A stretch of DNA of 25,041 nucleotides from a virus, in IMG/VR virus record IMGVR_UViG_3300020447_000012, positions 1 through 25,041 of that record; one strand, written 5' to 3'. Numbering within the stretch: position 1 is the stretch's first letter; each line of letters opens with the position of its first letter. The notes under the pieces are model-generated. The model was not told the DNA's origin and made no database searches. It saw only the letters and a list, made by a program, of their open reading frames with translations. Both the position numbers and the translations under genes were made by a program. Shown in pieces: positions 22,397 to 25,041 of the stretch.

Positions 22397-22955
22397 TCAA
22401 AGCTTTTCCAGCGGACCAATAAAACCATGCATAATTATGGCGCGGCGATGCGTCCCCTTCCTGTTTTTCAAACCATCTCGGCCTCTTTAAAAGAGTTATG
22501 CGTCCGGCATAATATGGACAGTCTTTAAAAAGATCACTTCGTCCTGCTGCACAATCCCATTCGTTGCGCATAAGCATTGCTACCGACGATACTTCGTTTC
22601 GATCAATCATGTTTACCGCATGTCTTACGAACGCTTCGGCCTCTTTTTTGGTATATGGCGGATTGGTTACAATATGATCACCGCGAGCTTTTGTAGTATC
22701 CAAAAAATTCTCTTCGGCGACCATTTTAGAATATCCCCAATTTTTGATATCAGTAGATACTACCTCATATCCACGCTCTTCAAAAACCTCTGACATATGG
22801 CCAGCACCACAGGCCGGTTCCCAGATTGTTTCATGTGTTGGATATTTTTGCGGTAACGTTTTCAATAATGCTTCCGTACACCATTTTTCAATAGTGAAAT
22901 AAGCATCATTTTCTATTCGGGTATACCCCGAAGACACCATTGCTTTATCTTTCAT
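22350..22955 (-). CDS. DNA amino-methyltransferase (N6-adenine or N4-cytosine)
   Basis: A 201-aa methyltransferase with the AdoMet motif WEPACGAGHMSEVF (45-58), VVSTDI (65-70) and the catalytic NPPY (98-101), the order of a gamma-type amino-methyltransferase. RWFEKQEGDASPRHNYAWFYW near the end is typical of small phage and prophage enzymes of this type. No restriction enzyme gene is nearby, so it probably protects phage DNA or regulates genes. ATG 22955 was chosen over a longer reading from 23048, which would run through the divergent promoter and the next gene's start. The recognition sequence cannot be told. Confidence 0.87.
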   Translation of the reverse strand: MKDKAMVSSGYTRIENDAYFTIEKWCTEALLKTLPQKYPTHETIWEPACGAGHMSEVFEERGYEVVSTDIKNWGYSKMVAEENFLDTTKARGDHIVTNPPYTKKEAEAFVRHAVNMIDRNEVSSVAMLMRNEWDCAAGRSDLFKDCPYYAGRITLLKRPRWFEKQEGDASPRHNYAWFYWSAGKALTNRFPFVQYHDPKDP

Positions 22956-22970
22956 GTGTGTAGTTATAAC

Positions 22971-22998
22971 TTGACTTTTGAGAATTGTATTATATTCT
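22971..22998 (+). promoter_or_regulatory. Sigma70-like promoter before the MPCRS-protein gene
   Basis: TTGACT (22971-22976) and TATTCT (22993-22998) with a 16-bp spacer make the best host-type promoter in the window. It fires toward the gene at 23022. A minus-strand TATAAT in the same gap could serve the methyltransferase. Confidence 0.45.
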
Positions 22999-23015
22999 CC
23001 AATTAAATATTGGAG
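22997..23015 (+). promoter_or_regulatory. Hairpin covering a Shine-Dalgarno site
   Basis: CTCCAAT (22997-23003) pairs perfectly with ATTGGAG (23009-23015) around a 5-nt loop. The 3' arm contains GGAG, the ribosome binding site 6 nt before the ATG at 23022, so the folded RNA would block translation. An upstream pair GAGAAT (22980-22985)/ATTCTC (22994-22999) shares three bases with it. Confidence 0.45.
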
Positions 23016-23021
23016 ACTGTC

Positions 23022-23627
23022 ATGCCTTGTCGTAGTGAGTACATGCAACCGAACGAAAAAGAAATGGTAAGTCGGGAAACGGCGAAACTGTTAGTTTATG
23101 CGAGTGAACGGGCTGGTGACGAATATGCAATCGAAACATATTTACCAAGAGGCACGAAGGCCGCTGCAAAAAACCAGTACGGGAACATTAAGCTGATCGA
23201 TGCCCTTGTTTTCACTCTTTGCGGACTATGCAGACGCCTTGAAGATCACAAGAATGCTGCCGACGATATAATTTATGATGGACGCAACCCGAAGGCTCGT
23301 CAATTGGCGGACTGGTGGCAAAAACATCAAAAATTCGACGTTATTCGTCAATCAAACTGTGTCTTTGCATTTAACCATAATGACCCCGCTCATGTTGCCG
23401 GGGCACAAATAGGACTTCGGGAAGTATCTATTGGATATTTTTCAAAATATCTGAATAAAGAAGTGGCAGGTTATGTATGGGTGGAACCGCCAACCGATGA
23501 GGATTTCAAATTGCTAGTAGCTAAAGGCGAATGTATCAATGAGCGTTCCGCCATAGAAAATAATTGTCGTGTGTTTGTTATAGAATCCGATCTCAAGCCT
23601 GCTAACTGGTCGGTGTTCATCAAATGA
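23022..23627 (+). CDS. Phage protein with MPCRS-type N-terminus, 201 aa
   Basis: The start MPCRSEYMQPNEKE is of a type (MPCRSDYM...) I recognise at the N-terminus of many phage proteins of unknown function, followed by a helix with KLLVYA. The rest is specific to this protein: a basic helical region with several Cys (DALVFTLCGLCRRLEDH) and a beta-rich C-terminus (AGYVWVEPPTDEDFKLL). ATG 23022 follows GGAG at good spacing; a TTG at 23010 lies inside the ribosome binding site. Its expression may be controlled by the hairpin over that site. It overlaps the next gene by 4 nt. Confidence 0.8.
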   Translation: MPCRSEYMQPNEKEMVSRETAKLLVYASERAGDEYAIETYLPRGTKAAAKNQYGNIKLIDALVFTLCGLCRRLEDHKNAADDIIYDGRNPKARQLADWWQKHQKFDVIRQSNCVFAFNHNDPAHVAGAQIGLREVSIGYFSKYLNKEVAGYVWVEPPTDEDFKLLVAKGECINERSAIENNCRVFVIESDLKPANWSVFIK

Positions 23628-23935
23628 GCACCGTTCAAGAAGACCAGTTTGGTATCTATGTGCAATTTGATGGGGACATTTACCGGCCTGTGTTTCCACG
23701 CGGCTCTGATTATCCCCAATACCGCCAATCTGTAAGTCTCGAAACGTCTTTAATTTATGTTGGAGACAGGGTTCGTATTAAGGTTACAGGACCAAACGTG
23801 GCCAATTTGAAAACATCTGACAACTCTCATGATGAGACTTGGTACAATCATGGAAACTGTCCTACAGCAAACGTGGCCAACGCCTCAATGAATTGCTGGT
23901 TGCCCGCCACAAACCAGTCACAGGTTTGGAGATAG
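23624..23935 (+). CDS. Hypothetical beta-rich protein, 103 aa
   Basis: A small protein with predicted strands (FGIYVQFDGDIYRPVF, LIYVGDRVRIKVTG) and a C-terminal part containing two in-frame copies of CAAACGTGGCCAA (23793-23805 and 23868-23880) that encode PNVAN and ANVAN, 25 codons apart. Two Cys lie near the end (NHGNCPT, MNCWLP). No family is recognised. It overlaps the upstream gene by 4 nt and ends 2 nt before the next ATG. Confidence 0.65.
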   Translation: MSTVQEDQFGIYVQFDGDIYRPVFPRGSDYPQYRQSVSLETSLIYVGDRVRIKVTGPNVANLKTSDNSHDETWYNHGNCPTANVANASMNCWLPATNQSQVWR

Positions 23936-23937
23936 TG

Positions 23938-25041
23938 ATGTCCGCCGAACCGCAAACTGTTCATTTCTCTGTTGATGGATCGTTTCTTGTAGAATTGGCC
24001 AGAGAACATGTGATGAGTAGTCAATTCCGTAAAGGCATCGACATCTTGCTCGATTCATTAGATGGAATGACCTATGATTATGCCATCCAAATCTTGAAGG
24101 GCGAAAAAACGCTTGTTGGACGTGATAGTGACATTAAGCTTATTGATGACGATATTACTGACACTCCATATAAAAAACAGTTGAACTATCTATATGATAG
24201 TGTGTTGGATATTAAAGGCAAATTATACACACCCTACACTTATATTGATTCTTATGGCTCTGATGACTTGGAGTTTGCTTGTGATGGCGATTCGGGACTG
24301 GTCCGAGTAATGGATAAGGCCGAATTCAATCGCCGCCGCTCGCTTTATTACGCCGATAATCCAAACGATCTTGTATTAACGGTTTTTGTGGATGAACTGA
24401 ATCGGGATATGGATATATTGTTCAAGCGATTTCACGATTATCCAATTTGGATGACCGCTTCTAAAGAAGTTTCTGAAATTGTTAACAAATCTTTTGAGAA
24501 ATTGGAAAAGCGCGGTTACGTTAAAACATCATCAAAGTCGCGGGACGATGGTAACGCGTTTCTTTCTAAACTTGAAAATATGGTTTCCGTTCCGGAAACA
24601 GACGATTTGGATAATCCAAAAAATTTGGAAAACCGCCGTCTTCAAATTCTTCAACAAAATGAGGAATTGTATGATGGTGAAATGGTTGAATTCGATTTTA
24701 AAGGAACCGTGGGAGTCAAACAGGTTCCTATTGGTCCTCTTAATGCATGGGCCGTGCGTAATACTCCCGAACGCCAAACCGTCAAATGGCAAACGATTTC
24801 ACCGATGGGTATCAAAATGTTGGTGGACGATCCTGCCCATACAGATTGGATGATTGGTGCGGGGATTGATCTTGATGCTTATTTTGACGATCAAGAATTT
24901 CGTGAGCGTCAATATGATCTTTTTTCTGATATGCAAAAACGATTCACCATGCTCAAAGGTGCCGTCTTGTTATCCGGGAAGCTGGCTATAGGAAATGTTG
25001 TTCATGCAAAGCCGGGACAACTACTCACAGACAATCAGATC
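23938..25041 (+). CDS. Large unknown protein, 5' part (possible PEP-utilising-enzyme-like)
   Basis: An open frame from ATG 23938 runs 368 codons off the window edge with no stop. It starts MSAEPQTVHFSVDGSFLVE; the middle has a charged helix (DMDILFKRFHDYPIW), and residues ~245-290 are beta-rich (EFDFKGTVGVKQVPIGPLNAW). Near the cut end, LKGAVLLSGKLAIGNVVHAKPG resembles the opening 'GxxxxxGxxxGxV' turn of PEP-utilising enzyme mobile domains, but the catalytic His/Thr segment would lie beyond the window, so this is a weak guess. The gene is in the operon begun at 23022. Confidence 0.75.
   Translation, partial: MSAEPQTVHFSVDGSFLVELAREHVMSSQFRKGIDILLDSLDGMTYDYAIQILKGEKTLVGRDSDIKLIDDDITDTPYKKQLNYLYDSVLDIKGKLYTPYTYIDSYGSDDLEFACDGDSGLVRVMDKAEFNRRRSLYYADNPNDLVLTVFVDELNRDMDILFKRFHDYPIWMTASKEVSEIVNKSFEKLEKRGYVKTSSKSRDDGNAFLSKLENMVSVPETDDLDNPKNLENRRLQILQQNEELYDGEMVEFDFKGTVGVKQVPIGPLNAWAVRNTPERQTVKWQTISPMGIKMLVDDPAHTDWMIGAGIDLDAYFDDQEFRERQYDLFSDMQKRFTMLKGAVLLSGKLAIGNVVHAKPGQLLTDNQI

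Noticed and set aside
23010-23021. TTG at 23010 as start of the MPCRS-type protein
   Set aside because: It would place the start inside the GGAG ribosome binding site, and the typical N-terminus begins at ATG 23022.
22956-23048. Longer N-terminus for the methyltransferase
   Set aside because: The extra 31 residues would cross the divergent promoter gap and overlap the next gene's start; the domain begins after ATG 22955.
24479-24853. Plus-strand open frame of 124 codons
   Set aside because: It lies in another frame within the long gene that runs from 23938 to the window edge without a stop.
1-25041. tRNA genes, CRISPR arrays, insertion sequences, inteins or homing endonucleases
   Set aside because: Reading both strands showed no cloverleaf with a GTTCGA-type arm in a gap, no regular spaced repeats, no transposase or terminal repeats, and no insertion in the polymerase, ligase or helicase cores.

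Overview
The window looks like part of the genome of a large, AT-rich, lytic tailed phage with a T4-type replisome. No cellular housekeeping genes, tRNA or rRNA genes, insertion sequences or CRISPR repeats were seen. Genes are tightly packed, often with 1-4 nt stop/start overlaps, and no intergenic gap reaches 300 bp. Core T4-type functions are recognisable: clamp loader AAA+ subunit (gp44-like), family B DNA polymerase (gp43-like), sliding clamp (gp45-like, less certain), FEN-type 5' nuclease (rnh-like), ATP-dependent DNA ligase (gp30-like), a polynucleotide kinase domain and dCMP deaminase. With them are PhoH, a ClpP-type peptidase, a DinG/XPD-type helicase, a DNA methyltransferase and a two-component spanin. 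The host cannot be read from the sequence; the SD sites and the lipobox spanin indicate a Gram-negative bacterium.

Layout. 1-9430 (+): end of a small conserved phage protein, clamp loader, a Cys-repeat protein, a glycyl-tRNA-synthetase-like class II core, two small unknowns, phoH, a strong hairpin, two unknown proteins, i-spanin/o-spanin, ClpP-like peptidase, an acidic protein, DinG-like helicase, dCMP deaminase. 10834-9409 (-): three unknown genes, the middle one a zinc ribbon. 10899-11939 (+): RlaP-type nucleotidyltransferase, divergent from the previous block. 18890-11936 (-): small protein, T5-A1-like metallophosphoesterase with two N-terminal HTH units, a 60-aa protein, DNA polymerase, HigA-like HTH protein, DNA ligase. 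18984-22396 (+): clamp, acidic protein, FEN nuclease, unknown, polynucleotide kinase. 22955-22350 (-): adenine/cytosine-N methyltransferase. 23022-25041 (+): a phage protein with an MPCRS-type N-terminus, a small unknown, and a long gene cut by the window edge.

How the genes fit together: the clamp loader places the clamp for the polymerase, the FEN nuclease and ligase mature lagging-strand fragments, the deaminase feeds dTMP synthesis, and the kinase, ligase and helicase serve repair or recombination. Several starts of transcription units share a TATGAT core, often preceded by CCTRT, suggesting a common phage promoter class. The most unusual items are the class II synthetase-like enzyme beside the clamp loader, the four-fold Cys repeat protein between them, the A1-like protein with duplicated HTH, the phage nucleotidyltransferase, and a hairpin that would hide the ribosome binding site of the 23022 gene.
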